DNA from: an uncultured Granulosicoccaceae bacterium
Lineage (GTDB): Bacteria; Pseudomonadota; Gammaproteobacteria; Granulosicoccales; Granulosicoccaceae
DNA: 52,134 nucleotides
Assembly (NCBI GenBank): GCA_938003855.1
Contig: CALKXD010000121.1
Location: 1 to 52,134, forward strand
Direction of reading: 5' to 3'
The translations under genes and the position numbers were made by a program. Positions 44,037-52,092 of this stretch are shown piece after piece. A model generated the notes under the pieces. The model searched no databases, was not told the DNA's origin, and saw nothing but the letters and a program-made list of their open reading frames with translations. Within the stretch, counting starts at the first letter, position 1. Each line of letters begins with the position of its first letter.

Positions 44037-44675
44037 ATGGTTTATTTTATTGAATTCCTGTTTCGTTGGACCCATGTGTTGTTTGGAATGACTTGGGTGG
44101 GTTTGCTGTACTACTTTAATTTCATCCAGGGTGAGTACTTCAAGGAGGCGGAGGCCTCTGCCAAGGCCGATGCATTGAGCAAGCTTGCCCCGCGCGCTTT
44201 GTGGTGGTTTCGCTGGGCGGCGCTGATGACCTTTGCCACCGGCCTTTATTTGTTTGTGATGCTGGGCGCTGCGGTGAATCAATATATTGCCGTTGCTGCC
44301 TTAATGGGTACAATCATGTTTCTGAATGTATGGGGGATAATCTGGCCTCATCAGAAAGTGGTTTGCGGTTTGAAGGAGGGCGATATCGCCGCTTCTGCCA
44401 GTAAAGCACTGCTGGCATCGCGTACCAATACGGTATTTTCGGGACCGATGCTGTTTGGGATGCTGGGCTCAAAACATGGCGGGTTCAGCGCGGCGGGTGG
44501 TATGGCCGGGGTGTCGTTTTCGGACCCGGGTTTTATACTGGTAGTGCTGATGATCATCGCACTCGAGATCAATGCTGTTTTCGGACAGTTGCGCCAGTTG
44601 GCGACTGTCAGCGGTGTCATTCATATGAGCGTGGCAGTCACGGCAGTGATGTATCTGATCCTGCATTTTCTATAG
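44037..44675 (+). CDS. PuuD-like membrane protein (urate-oxidase N-terminal domain), no cytochrome c domain
   Basis: 212 residues, about 6-7 membrane helices. The N-terminus R-W-T-H-V-L-F-G-M-T-W-V-G-L-L-Y-Y-F-N-F matches the start of the membrane domain of PuuD urate hydroxylases (PF06181). In full PuuD a cytochrome c domain follows the membrane part; here the protein ends after the last helix, and no C-x-x-C-H is present. His residues such as H13 could ligate haem. GGAG upstream supports the start. Urate oxidation is not established: no purine-catabolic genes surround it. It may be a shortened relative of unknown role. Confidence 0.75.
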   Translation: MVYFIEFLFRWTHVLFGMTWVGLLYYFNFIQGEYFKEAEASAKADALSKLAPRALWWFRWAALMTFATGLYLFVMLGAAVNQYIAVAALMGTIMFLNVWGIIWPHQKVVCGLKEGDIAASASKALLASRTNTVFSGPMLFGMLGSKHGGFSAAGGMAGVSFSDPGFILVVLMIIALEINAVFGQLRQLATVSGVIHMSVAVTAVMYLILHFL

Positions 44676-44734
44676 CCGGATTTTGACATCGCTCAAAGAT
44701 GTCTGAACCTCGATTCTGAAGCGGCGGATATTTC

Positions 44735-45490
44735 ATGTTTGATCTAAAAGACAAGGTTGCAATCGTCACGGGGTCGACTCGCGGCATCGGCAAGGCGATT
44801 GCTCGAAGCTATGCGCTTCTGGGCGCCCGGGTGGTTATCTCCAGTCGCAAGGCTGACGCTTGCAATGCCGTCGCAAAAGAATTCACTGACGAAGGACTCG
44901 ACGCCGTAGCCATTCCCTGCCATGTGGGGCGCAAAGACGAGCTCGAGGCGCTGGTGTCCAAAACTCTCGCGCAGTGGGGCAGTATTGACGTACTTGTCTG
45001 CAATGCGGCGACCAATCCGGTCTACGGCCCGATGCATACAGTCTCTGATGAGGCGTTCGATACGGTAATCAACACTAATGTGCGCGGTGTATTTCAGCTG
45101 TGCAATATGGTCTGCCCGGGTATGGCTGAGAGGGGGCAGGGATCGGTTATTGTGGTGTCCAGCATTGCGGCGCTCAGAGGTGATGCCGTGTTGGGAGTCT
45201 ATGGTATTTCGAAAGTTGCCGAGACCGCACTGGTGCGAAACCTTGCTGTCGAGTGGGGGCCGAAAGGGGTCAGGGCCAATGCCATTGCACCCGGTTTGAT
45301 CAAGACTGATTTTGCAAAGGCGCTTTGGGAAGACCCGGAGCGCCTGGCGCGTGTCGAGCAGACCACACCGCTGAGGCGAATTGGTCAGCCTGAAGAGATT
45401 GCCGGTGTGAGTGCATTTTTAGCCAGCGACGCTGCTTCCTTTGTCACCGGTCAAACAATTGTGGCTGATGGTGGAATGACTATTTGCTAG
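44735..45490 (+). CDS. Short-chain dehydrogenase/reductase
   Basis: 251 residues, classical SDR. The NAD(P) motif T-G-S-T-R-G-I-G (12-19), N90-A-A, catalytic Ser142/143, Y156-x-x-x-K160 and the I-A-P-G-L motif are all present. R16 and S/R at 37-38 suggest NADP(H) preference, which is inference. It ends in the usual G-Q-T-I-V-A-D-G-G. Oxidises or reduces a hydroxyl/keto group on an unknown small molecule, in the cytoplasm. It follows the PuuD-like gene by 59 bp and may share its transcript. Confidence 0.92.
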   Translation: MFDLKDKVAIVTGSTRGIGKAIARSYALLGARVVISSRKADACNAVAKEFTDEGLDAVAIPCHVGRKDELEALVSKTLAQWGSIDVLVCNAATNPVYGPMHTVSDEAFDTVINTNVRGVFQLCNMVCPGMAERGQGSVIVVSSIAALRGDAVLGVYGISKVAETALVRNLAVEWGPKGVRANAIAPGLIKTDFAKALWEDPERLARVEQTTPLRRIGQPEEIAGVSAFLASDAASFVTGQTIVADGGMTIC

Positions 45491-45600
45491 GCCGAGCTTT
45501 TTTAATATATTGGCTGTTGTATGGTTGCACGGGTGGCTGCATTCGCAAAAACCCGACCTTTAAGTAATCGGAAAATGACTCCGCTCCAGAGAGAAAGGGG

Positions 45601-45678
45601 CGTGTCCCGGAACTGATAGTCGCTATCAGGCCGCCCGGGATTGTCCGGGCAGTTGGTGACGTTAGCGTCACGGGCACG
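45601..45678. other. 78-nt cloverleaf-forming element (unknown structured RNA or DNA)
   Basis: A closing helix of 7 bp (45601-45607 with 45672-45678, one G-U) encloses three perfect hairpins: CTGATAG-TCG-CTATCAG (45613-45629), GCCCGG-GATTGT-CCGGGC (45633-45650), and GTGACG-TTAG-CGTCAC (45656-45671). Loops of 3, 6 and 4 nt, no T-psi-C loop and no anticodon loop exclude a tRNA. Strand and function unknown. Confidence 0.5.
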
Positions 45679-45786
45679 ATCAAAAAATCACGCTGCCGGG
45701 GTGGATGCCGATTGTCGTTCCGGATTCTGTCCAGTGTGGGTTCTGTAAAAGCTCTGTAAAGAAAAGCGCTGGTATTCTGATCGCAC

Positions 45787-45815
45787 TGCGCATAGCCGGC
45801 TGCAGTTGCTATACT
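45787..45815 (+). promoter_or_regulatory. Candidate promoter of the WbqC-like gene
   Basis: TGCGCA (45787-45792), 17-bp spacer, TATACT (45810-45815). The -10 is good, the -35 matches only three positions. Leader would be about 45 nt. Confidence 0.35.
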
Positions 45816-45840
45816 TACGGCCTGACGGAGTAGACGGGCT

Positions 45841-45855
45841 GTGCAGTGAGTGCAC
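45841..45855 (+). promoter_or_regulatory. Leader hairpin before TTG start
   Basis: GTGCA-GTGAG-TGCAC, 5-bp arms, ends 12 nt before the TTG start of the WbqC-like gene; could affect initiation. Confidence 0.3.
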
Positions 45856-45867
45856 ATAGAGTAAATA

Positions 45868-46716
45868 TTGAACACAAAATATTTAAGTGATATCCAGCCC
45901 CAGTTTTTCCCACGGCTGCACTATTTCTCGCGAATGCTCAATTCTCATGAGTTCATATTTCGCGACGATGTGCAATTTGTCCGTAACCATCGATATCCGA
46001 ATGGCGGGCGGCAACCTTCCTACCAGATGCACACGCCGGTTTACAGCCACAGCGGTCCCTTGCTGCTCAATGCCCAGATCAAAAAAAAGTCTGGTTTGTC
46101 TATACGCAAGCAGCAACTTTCCTATGAGCCTGACTGGACTAGAAAGCTGATCAACAAGCTGGATGAGGCCTATCGTAAAGCGCCGTATTATGAATCTATT
46201 CGTGGTGAGTTGGTGGTGCTGCTCGAAAATTATTATGCATCGCTTGGCGAGTTAAATATTCGAACGACCATTTGGGGTCTTTGCCATCTGTTGGGTGTTG
46301 AGTACAGCAGTAGCAGGAGCCTGGCGTCGATCGCCGCGCAGGTTGCCTCTGATGACAGCTGTCGTCTGAAAAACCTCTCGCTTGGCAGCGAACACCTCGG
46401 TGATCATTCCGCAGATGCCGGCACTGCGACTGATCGTATTCTGAGGTTGTGCAAAATTACCGGGTGTCGTGGTTACATTGCAGGCGGAACCGCTATCGAC
46501 AGCTATTTTGAGCTCGATAAATTTGAAGCAGGCGAAGTCCAGGTGTGTCGTCAGGGGTGGACCTGTGAGGAATACCCGCAAGCGGCTGCCGGCAACAGCG
46601 TGTTTATCGCGAATTTATCAATTATTGATCTGCTTGCTAACCTGGGCGCACCGCAATCGATGGCGCTGTTAACCAGTAACTTTAGTTTGAACGCCGTGGA
46701 AGTGACAAGCTCCTGA
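45868..46716 (+). CDS. WbqC-like family protein
   Basis: 282 residues, WbqC-like family (PF08889), often found in polysaccharide, O-antigen and glycopeptide gene clusters, enzymatic activity not firmly defined. The family start Q-P-Q-F-F-P-R-L-H-Y-F (10-20) and D-D-V-Q-F (33-37) are present, followed by R-N-H-R. The start is TTG: the next Met (residue 23) would remove the conserved Q-P-x-F-P-x-L segment. The C-terminal part has Y-F-x-L-x-x-F and L-S-I-I-D-L-L-A-N-L-G, also family-typical. It converges with the GH18 gene; likely takes part in sugar or amino-sugar modification for the glycan made next door. Confidence 0.82.
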   Translation: MNTKYLSDIQPQFFPRLHYFSRMLNSHEFIFRDDVQFVRNHRYPNGGRQPSYQMHTPVYSHSGPLLLNAQIKKKSGLSIRKQQLSYEPDWTRKLINKLDEAYRKAPYYESIRGELVVLLENYYASLGELNIRTTIWGLCHLLGVEYSSSRSLASIAAQVASDDSCRLKNLSLGSEHLGDHSADAGTATDRILRLCKITGCRGYIAGGTAIDSYFELDKFEAGEVQVCRQGWTCEEYPQAAAGNSVFIANLSIIDLLANLGAPQSMALLTSNFSLNAVEVTSS

Positions 46717-46724
46717 CAGCGGAG

Positions 46725-46773
46725 TAAAAAAGAACACGGCTGCCGGGCCGCTGATTAAGGGGTATTGCCGTGT
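46725..46773 (-). terminator. Rho-independent-type terminator of the glycan operon
   Basis: On the minus strand ACACGGC pairs with GCCGTGT (forward 46767-46773 and 46734-46740), followed by TCTTTTTT (forward A-run 46725-46733). It lies about 70 nt after the GH18 stop. The 26-nt loop is long, so moderate confidence. Confidence 0.5.
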
Positions 46774-46841
46774 GTATCGTGTGCCCGAGTCAGTCACCGA
46801 TATTGCATTGCAGGAAATCACCGGCAAACTGTCGGCTTTGT

Positions 46842-48050
46842 CTAGTGGCCCTTTACCGCGTCCCATACACCGGGATCTTCCCCGCCGATGCGCCAAAAAG
46901 CGATGTTACTTAGCCCGCGATGACGGACGATATCGAGCTTCGCGCGAATGCTCTGCTGGTTTTCGAAATAGGCAACATAGGGGTGGCCGTCGGTGTTTGT
47001 GTATTTCAATCGGTTGCTGTGGGTATCTGACTGGTAGCTGCTGTTGCCGTTGTACGTTGTTTTCAGGCGTATGATGTCGCTGAAGGTCATGTCTTTGTCT
47101 ATGCCTTTCACAACGGTATCTTCCTTTAGTTTCCACAGCTGTGAGTACAGTGGTAAACCGATGACAAACTTTGAGTTGTCGAGATTTTGCTGCATCAGAT
47201 AGTCCAGGATGTCCTCCAGCCAGTCTGCGCTGGCAATACTGCCGGGCTTGCTGCCTATATAGTGTTCACCGTAGGCCATGATGTGCATCTGATCGACGTG
47301 CTCCTGCAGTGCTCGCCAGTCCTGTGCGTGTGAACCGTTGTCTTCACGAGGGTTGAACTCAGCGGTCTTCGGGTGCAAGGCTATGACTAGTTCTTTCTGT
47401 TGCTGTTTTAGTGCGACTGACAGGCGTGCGATGAAATTTGTATAGTCTTCCCGGTCTGCGCGGCGTAAATTCTCATAGTCTATATTGATGCCATCGAAGT
47501 TGTATTCGACGGCAAGCTCGACCAGATGATTTATGTGGTGGTCCATTGTCTCGGTGCTTGACAGCATCTGGTGGACAATGTCGCGATTCCAGTTGCCTTC
47601 CGGATGGTCTGGATTGAGGTCGGGCAGGTTGGCGACGATGGCGTACGCTTTGTCGCCGTTTTGCTGAACTTTTGCGATCATATCGCGATTCGGTTTTGCG
47701 TAGCGGTAAGTTTTTATATCGCCAATGTTATCTATATAAAACCAGAAAAAAGAAACGTGGCTGATGATGTCGCGGTTGGCCTGATAGGATTTGAAGGCAC
47801 GAGCCTGATCCCAGTACGGGAGCCAGACCAGCACTACGCATTCATCGGGACTGTTGTCACATTCGTGGGCAGCGCTTTGTAGTGTCACCAACAGAAGTAT
47901 GGCGATCAAAGCAACTCTAACCTTGCTGGCTAGCGCATTAGGTAACCGAAGTCTGGAGCAGCAGTCCGGCAGGGGCGGCAGGCATTGGTGATGTTTACCG
48001 ATGTGAAAATAGTCAGGCAATGAGGCGTTTGATTTTGTAGGCTTCTGCAT
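46842..48050 (-). CDS. Exported glycoside hydrolase family 18 protein
   Basis: 402 residues. The catalytic GH18 motif is complete: D186-G-I-N-I-D191-Y-E193, with E193 the acid/base. Supporting family strands include H-V-S-F-F-W (98-103) and H-I-M-A-Y-G. A hydrophobic export signal lies at about 46-60 with A-A-H cleavage region, behind an unusually long 40-residue leader. The ATG at 48050 overlaps the upstream deacetylase gene by 38 bp; a later start is possible, but no good alternative codon with a ribosome site is seen. Expected to cut a beta-1,4-N-acetylhexosamine polymer in the periplasm or outside. Last gene of the glycosyltransferase/deacetylase set. Confidence 0.88.
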   Translation of the reverse strand: MQKPTKSNASLPDYFHIGKHHQCLPPLPDCCSRLRLPNALASKVRVALIAILLLVTLQSAAHECDNSPDECVVLVWLPYWDQARAFKSYQANRDIISHVSFFWFYIDNIGDIKTYRYAKPNRDMIAKVQQNGDKAYAIVANLPDLNPDHPEGNWNRDIVHQMLSSTETMDHHINHLVELAVEYNFDGINIDYENLRRADREDYTNFIARLSVALKQQQKELVIALHPKTAEFNPREDNGSHAQDWRALQEHVDQMHIMAYGEHYIGSKPGSIASADWLEDILDYLMQQNLDNSKFVIGLPLYSQLWKLKEDTVVKGIDKDMTFSDIIRLKTTYNGNSSYQSDTHSNRLKYTNTDGHPYVAYFENQQSIRAKLDIVRHRGLSNIAFWRIGGEDPGVWDAVKGH

Positions 48051-48720
48051 AGGTTGATTGCGTTTGCATACCCCGGTACCTGGCTTGATTGGTGATGCCA
48101 GCGACAGACAATGGTGAGTTTTCGGACTTCAGCTGTGAGGCGTAAAATTTAAGCGCCTCTACTTTTTTGGCAAAATCTTCGTCGGTAAGTTCAACGTATA
48201 AGTTCGGCCGTTCGGGCGACTCGCTATGGCCCCAACTGGAGTATGGCAATTCGTAGGTGATCACCAGTGGCTGAAATTGCTTGAAGGTGGAATCGGCTGG
48301 TCGCGTTGCTGTAATTACTGCCGAGTAGAGTGCGCGGTGATCCTGGTTATAGTCGTCGTGATCGGGGGTAATCAGAATATCCGGTTTGACGTTTTGCAAG
48401 GAGCACCGTGCATCACGTTCTATTAGAGAGATTAGTGTTGAATTTGGCAGCCCGTCCAGTTTTAGATGGTATTCGTTGCCTGGTAGGGCTAGCTCGTAGT
48501 CGGTGAACTGATAAAATTTGGCGACATTTTCAATTTCCCTGATGCGCTCTTCCGGGCCGGATGATCCCTTATTAGAGAAATCCCGTGTCTCACCGACAGT
48601 CACGTAAAGCACATGCACTTTACAGTTTTGACGAATCATTTTCGCGATCAAGCCTCCACAACCAAATACTTCATCGTCCGGGTGCGGGGCGATGATGAGC
48701 ACAGTTTTATTGCTGAACAT
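48013..48720 (-). CDS. PIG-L (LmbE-like) family N-deacetylase
   Basis: 235 residues. Zinc site: A-P-H13-P-D-D16-E-V near the N-terminus and D-Y-N-Q-D-H128-R later, the two family metal motifs. It removes acetyl groups from N-acetylglucosamine-type sugars; members act on GlcNAc-inositol, bacillithiol or mycothiol precursors, and lipid- or polymer-linked sugars. No signal peptide, so cytoplasmic. GGAG 6 nt upstream supports the ATG at 48720. It lies 42 nt after the glycosyltransferase gene and overlaps the GH18 gene, so it probably acts on the same glycan or its precursor. Confidence 0.92.
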   Translation of the reverse strand: MFSNKTVLIIAPHPDDEVFGCGGLIAKMIRQNCKVHVLYVTVGETRDFSNKGSSGPEERIREIENVAKFYQFTDYELALPGNEYHLKLDGLPNSTLISLIERDARCSLQNVKPDILITPDHDDYNQDHRALYSAVITATRPADSTFKQFQPLVITYELPYSSWGHSESPERPNLYVELTDEDFAKKVEALKFYASQLKSENSPLSVAGITNQARYRGMQTQSTYAEAYKIKRLIA

Positions 48721-48762
48721 TTAATTCTCCGTGAAAACTTCGGTTGGGTTGTTTTGGCGGTA

Positions 48763-50784
48763 TCAGGAGACGTTGCCCGGGACACGTGCAGGGCTCGTCC
48801 AGCGACCATTCGACTTTACGAAAAAGGCCATCGGGAAGGTGCCGAGAAAATACAGCGCGTCCAGCCAACGTAGTGCAAAGTAAAAAAGACCATGCCACAG
48901 CATGGCCGGGATGCGAGTGATTTTGGCTACTATCACTGTGCCGAAATAGTCCAGTCCGAAAAACAGCACGACTCCGGTAAAAAAAACGCTGGCGTTGATA
49001 TCCGGGAACACAGCCGGCAGTGTCCAGCCGGTAAGCAGTGGAATAGCGGCAGCTACAGCAAGCAGTGGCAGTACCACAAGGGCGGTACTGATAACAATGG
49101 ACTCAACCATAAAAAACAGCAGTGCAGTTATAAAACGGCTGCGCCAAAGCCCGTGTCTGATGACGGTTTGCCAGAATCCCAGATGCCAGCGTTTGATCTG
49201 ACTGGTGTAGTCCCGAAAAGATGTCGGTTCATGGCAGTAGGCGATTGCCTTTGGACTGTAGGCAATACGCCCAAGCTGCTTTCTGTGCAACTCGAAGGTC
49301 ATGTTGAAATCTTCAATCACCAGGCCATCTGCTGCTATATCGATCCGCGGAATGATACGGGTTCGGTAAATACTCGAGAAACCGGGAATGATGAAGCTGA
49401 CATTCAGGTGGCGGGTGGTCTGTCCGTAGCGCAGAAAAGCCTGGGTTATAAGATAGAGCTTGATGCGATAACTGACAAAATAGGAGCCGTAGTTGAAGGC
49501 GTTTTTTTCACGCCATTTCGGGATAGCGTGTCCGGCAACGGCTGAGACTTCAGGGTCATTGAATAGTGGCAGCGCATGCGAGAGGTAGTCGGGGTCGATC
49601 TCGGAGTCGGCGTCAAGTATCAGTAGGAATTCGAAGCGTTCACACAACCTGAAGTATTTTATTGCCGCCTCCAGCGCCCGGGCTTTGCCCATGTTGCTGA
49701 TGAGGTCGATGTGATTGACGTCGAGTTGTTCGAGGATCTCACCGGTGTTGTCGCGTGAGGCGTCATTGACGACAAATACATTCTCACCACCGACCAGATT
49801 GATCGCTGACATTACTGTTGGCCGGATGCCGGTGCCCTCGTTGTAAGCGGGCACCAGAATGGCGACATGATTACGGTTAAACACAGTTTTCGGGGGGTTG
49901 TCCGGTGTCAGCACGGTGCCGCTGTCCGGTCGCGTTGAGGTCAGCTTAAGGATGGCAAGCAAAAACAACAGTGGCAGCCCCAGTGACAGCGCCATTGATT
50001 CCAGAGTGTTTGTCGTCATACCGGTGCCGCTTGTCAGTGGCAATCTGCCGAGTGCTCCGAGAATCAGGCTTGCGGTTGCGACGAAGATCAGATGCTGGTG
50101 CAAACGAAGCTGTCTGGCGTTTACCACTATACTGATCAGATAGAGTGGGAAGACTGTTAAAAAATAAATATAAAAACCGGTGAGAACCAATTGCCCCTGT
50201 ACCGACTGAGCCGATTTCTCGGCTGGATCGATTCGCAGCATAGCGGTGAGATCGGCTGCCAGTGTCAGCCATGCCAGAAGGCCGAAATATCCGACCATGG
50301 TCGCGGTAATTTGAGCCCTTCTGCTGAGCAGGCGGTCCTTAAGGTGCCCGTGACCCTGAGAGTACTGCGCTGCAATTTTGGAAGCTGTTAATGCGACTGG
50401 CAGGAGTAGCAGGAACCAAATCAGTGCACTGTGCTGTTCTAGTGGCAGCATGCCAATCCAGCGGGACCCGAAATGCCAGCTACAGGCGGCCAGGAAAGCG
50501 ACGGCGGCCGTGATCACGTAAGTTGCGGTGCCGCTGCGTTCGTCGCGGGGTACTTTCAGCGAAAACATAATCACCAGTAAGGTGAGTATGGTGTAGTTAA
50601 GCAGCGTAATTACTGTTGTGACCGACGGTGTGGCCAGCGCAAAAACAGCCACTGATAGTAGCGCGATCGAAGCGATACTGGTCTGATCACGAAAGCACTG
50701 GACAAGAAAGCGTGCGAGTCCAATCAGGCCCCAGAATAAAAAATTCCAGCTGACCAGCAAGGGAATGATGAATAGGTATTTCAT
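48763..50784 (-). CDS. Processive family-2 glycosyltransferase with membrane domains (polysaccharide synthase)
   Basis: 673 residues. An N-terminal membrane region of about eight helices (1-285) is followed by a cytoplasmic GT-A domain (about 305-540) with D341-A-S, D391-A-D393, E491-D492 and Q529-I-K-R-W533, the D,D,D,QxxRW set of processive beta-glycan synthases (cellulose, hyaluronan, poly-GlcNAc), then about four C-terminal helices. The long multi-helix N-terminus is unlike PgaC, so it is a distinct subgroup. It should both polymerise and move the chain across the inner membrane, using a UDP-sugar. The neighbouring deacetylase and GH18 suggest an N-acetylhexosamine polymer; this is inference. 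The ATG has no clear ribosome site. Confidence 0.9.
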   Translation of the reverse strand: MKYLFIIPLLVSWNFLFWGLIGLARFLVQCFRDQTSIASIALLSVAVFALATPSVTTVITLLNYTILTLLVIMFSLKVPRDERSGTATYVITAAVAFLAACSWHFGSRWIGMLPLEQHSALIWFLLLLPVALTASKIAAQYSQGHGHLKDRLLSRRAQITATMVGYFGLLAWLTLAADLTAMLRIDPAEKSAQSVQGQLVLTGFYIYFLTVFPLYLISIVVNARQLRLHQHLIFVATASLILGALGRLPLTSGTGMTTNTLESMALSLGLPLLFLLAILKLTSTRPDSGTVLTPDNPPKTVFNRNHVAILVPAYNEGTGIRPTVMSAINLVGGENVFVVNDASRDNTGEILEQLDVNHIDLISNMGKARALEAAIKYFRLCERFEFLLILDADSEIDPDYLSHALPLFNDPEVSAVAGHAIPKWREKNAFNYGSYFVSYRIKLYLITQAFLRYGQTTRHLNVSFIIPGFSSIYRTRIIPRIDIAADGLVIEDFNMTFELHRKQLGRIAYSPKAIAYCHEPTSFRDYTSQIKRWHLGFWQTVIRHGLWRSRFITALLFFMVESIVISTALVVLPLLAVAAAIPLLTGWTLPAVFPDINASVFFTGVVLFFGLDYFGTVIVAKITRIPAMLWHGLFYFALRWLDALYFLGTFPMAFFVKSNGRWTSPARVPGNVS

Positions 50785-50944
50785 GCGATAGTCATAAACA
50801 CACAGGAACGTTGGCTCGTACTTGTGACATTGCCTGTTTGTTGTCGATGAAAATGCCCGCTGTCAATTGAGACGGCGGGCAGGCGAGGCTGTTGATGATC
50901 GTGGGGTAAGTCATCAACTCAGCAATGCGTGCTGGCACTGGAGG

Positions 50945-51979
50945 CTACACCGGCAACTCATGTATTGGACGGTTAGGCCACTGTTGGGGGTTGTACGATT
51001 TCTCGTTAACCGCTTCTTTTATCGGAATTCCAAACTCATTGCACATAGCGGCCAGACCGGTTGACAGTTCGGTTTGAATTCGCCAGCCCAGTTGCATGAG
51101 TTTAGAGACATCCGGTTCCCGTCCGCCGTGGTCTTCGATGAAATGTTCTTTATACTCAACGGGCAACTCACGTCCGATTACGTCTGACAGTGCTCTCACC
51201 AGCTGGTTGATAGACAATTGGGTGTTACCACCAACATTGTAAGGTGACGCACTTTCGCCGGTTTTCATCACTATCTCAAGGCCGGTCAGCAGATCAGAAA
51301 TGTACAAGTGTGTCCGAGTTTGCGTGCCGTTACCAAAAATAGTCAGAGGTTGCCCTGCTTTAATATGTGTCAGTGTATTGGGTATCAGGCGTGTGTCCAG
51401 TTTGGACATATTGGGTCCGTATGAATTGAAAATACGAACTATTTTTGCTTTGAGATGGTATTTTTCCACATAGAGTTTTACCAGCATTTCACCAAAGCGC
51501 TTGCCCTCTTCGTAGGTTGAGCGTTCCCCCACAGGGTTGACGTTGCCGTGATAGTTTTCAACCTGAGGAAACTCTTTCGGGTCGCCGTAGACTTCGGCAC
51601 TGCTGGTATACACCAGTGTGGCGTTGTGCAGCTTGGCCACATTTAAAATATTCTCCGTCCCCTGCGAGCAGGTTCGCATCATCTCCTCACCGTAGATTGC
51701 AATGTTCGGCACCCCTGTGGGGCAGGCAAAGTGATAGACCTCGTCATACTTTGTATTCTGTGCCCGAAGAACTGCATTGCCATCGTTAATGTCGATGTGA
51801 TCAAAGCGAAAGTTGGGGTATTTCAACAGTCGAGAGATATTTTCTTTTGAGCCGGTGATCAGGTTGTCTATGCCATGAACACAGTGCCCGTGTTCAAGTT
51901 GCTTCTCAGACATTGAACTCCCTACGAAACCGGCTGCCCCTGTCACTAATATATTTTTTATTTTTTTTATACTTTCCAT
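50945..51979 (-). CDS. NAD-dependent sugar-nucleotide SDR, UDP-glucuronate decarboxylase-like
   Basis: 344 residues from ATG 51979, which has GGAGG 5 nt upstream; the ATG at 52039 lacks one. Extended SDR: G14-A-A-G-F-V-G20 NAD site, T-S-S-A-E-V-Y-G (125-132), Y156-E-E-G-K160. The catalytic Y-x-E-G-K-R context and the R-I-F-N-S-Y-G-P motif match UDP-glucuronic acid decarboxylases (UDP-xylose synthases) better than dTDP-glucose dehydratases. Likely provides a nucleotide sugar for the adjacent glycan genes; 160 bp separate it from the glycosyltransferase gene. A UDP-glucose dehydrogenase is not in the window. Confidence 0.85.
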   Translation of the reverse strand: MESIKKIKNILVTGAAGFVGSSMSEKQLEHGHCVHGIDNLITGSKENISRLLKYPNFRFDHIDINDGNAVLRAQNTKYDEVYHFACPTGVPNIAIYGEEMMRTCSQGTENILNVAKLHNATLVYTSSAEVYGDPKEFPQVENYHGNVNPVGERSTYEEGKRFGEMLVKLYVEKYHLKAKIVRIFNSYGPNMSKLDTRLIPNTLTHIKAGQPLTIFGNGTQTRTHLYISDLLTGLEIVMKTGESASPYNVGGNTQLSINQLVRALSDVIGRELPVEYKEHFIEDHGGREPDVSKLMQLGWRIQTELSTGLAAMCNEFGIPIKEAVNEKSYNPQQWPNRPIHELPV

Positions 51980-52064
51980 GTTGCCTCCGTTTTTGCGACC
52001 AAAACTGCCGCCGATATGTCTGTGCCGTTGACACATCATGATTCTATTAGTGAGGCTACACCAA

Positions 52065-52092
52065 AATATATGACCATCTTGTACTACTTGAA
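52065..52092 (-). promoter_or_regulatory. Candidate promoter of the sugar-nucleotide SDR gene
   Basis: On the minus strand TTCAAG (forward 52087-52092), 16-bp spacer, TATATT (forward 52065-52070). Leader about 80 nt to the ATG at 51979. The -35 is weak. Confidence 0.35.

Larger units (their letters stand above)
45491..45867. other. 377-bp non-coding region with structured element and promoter
   Basis: Between the SDR and WbqC-like genes, both rightward. It holds a 78-nt cloverleaf-type element, a candidate promoter and a leader hairpin (separate entries). A GAGC-TTTTTT stretch just after the SDR stop has too short a stem to call a terminator. No protein gene seen. Confidence 0.55.

Noticed and set aside
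45601-45678. tRNA gene, because of the 7-bp closing helix and three arms
   Set aside because: Hairpin loops are 3, 6 and 4 nt; there is no 7-nt anticodon loop, no TTC-type loop and no CCA.
46842-50784. A standard pgaABCD operon
   Set aside because: No CE4 deacetylase, GH153 domain, PgaA porin or PgaD; the synthase has a long multi-helix N-terminus.
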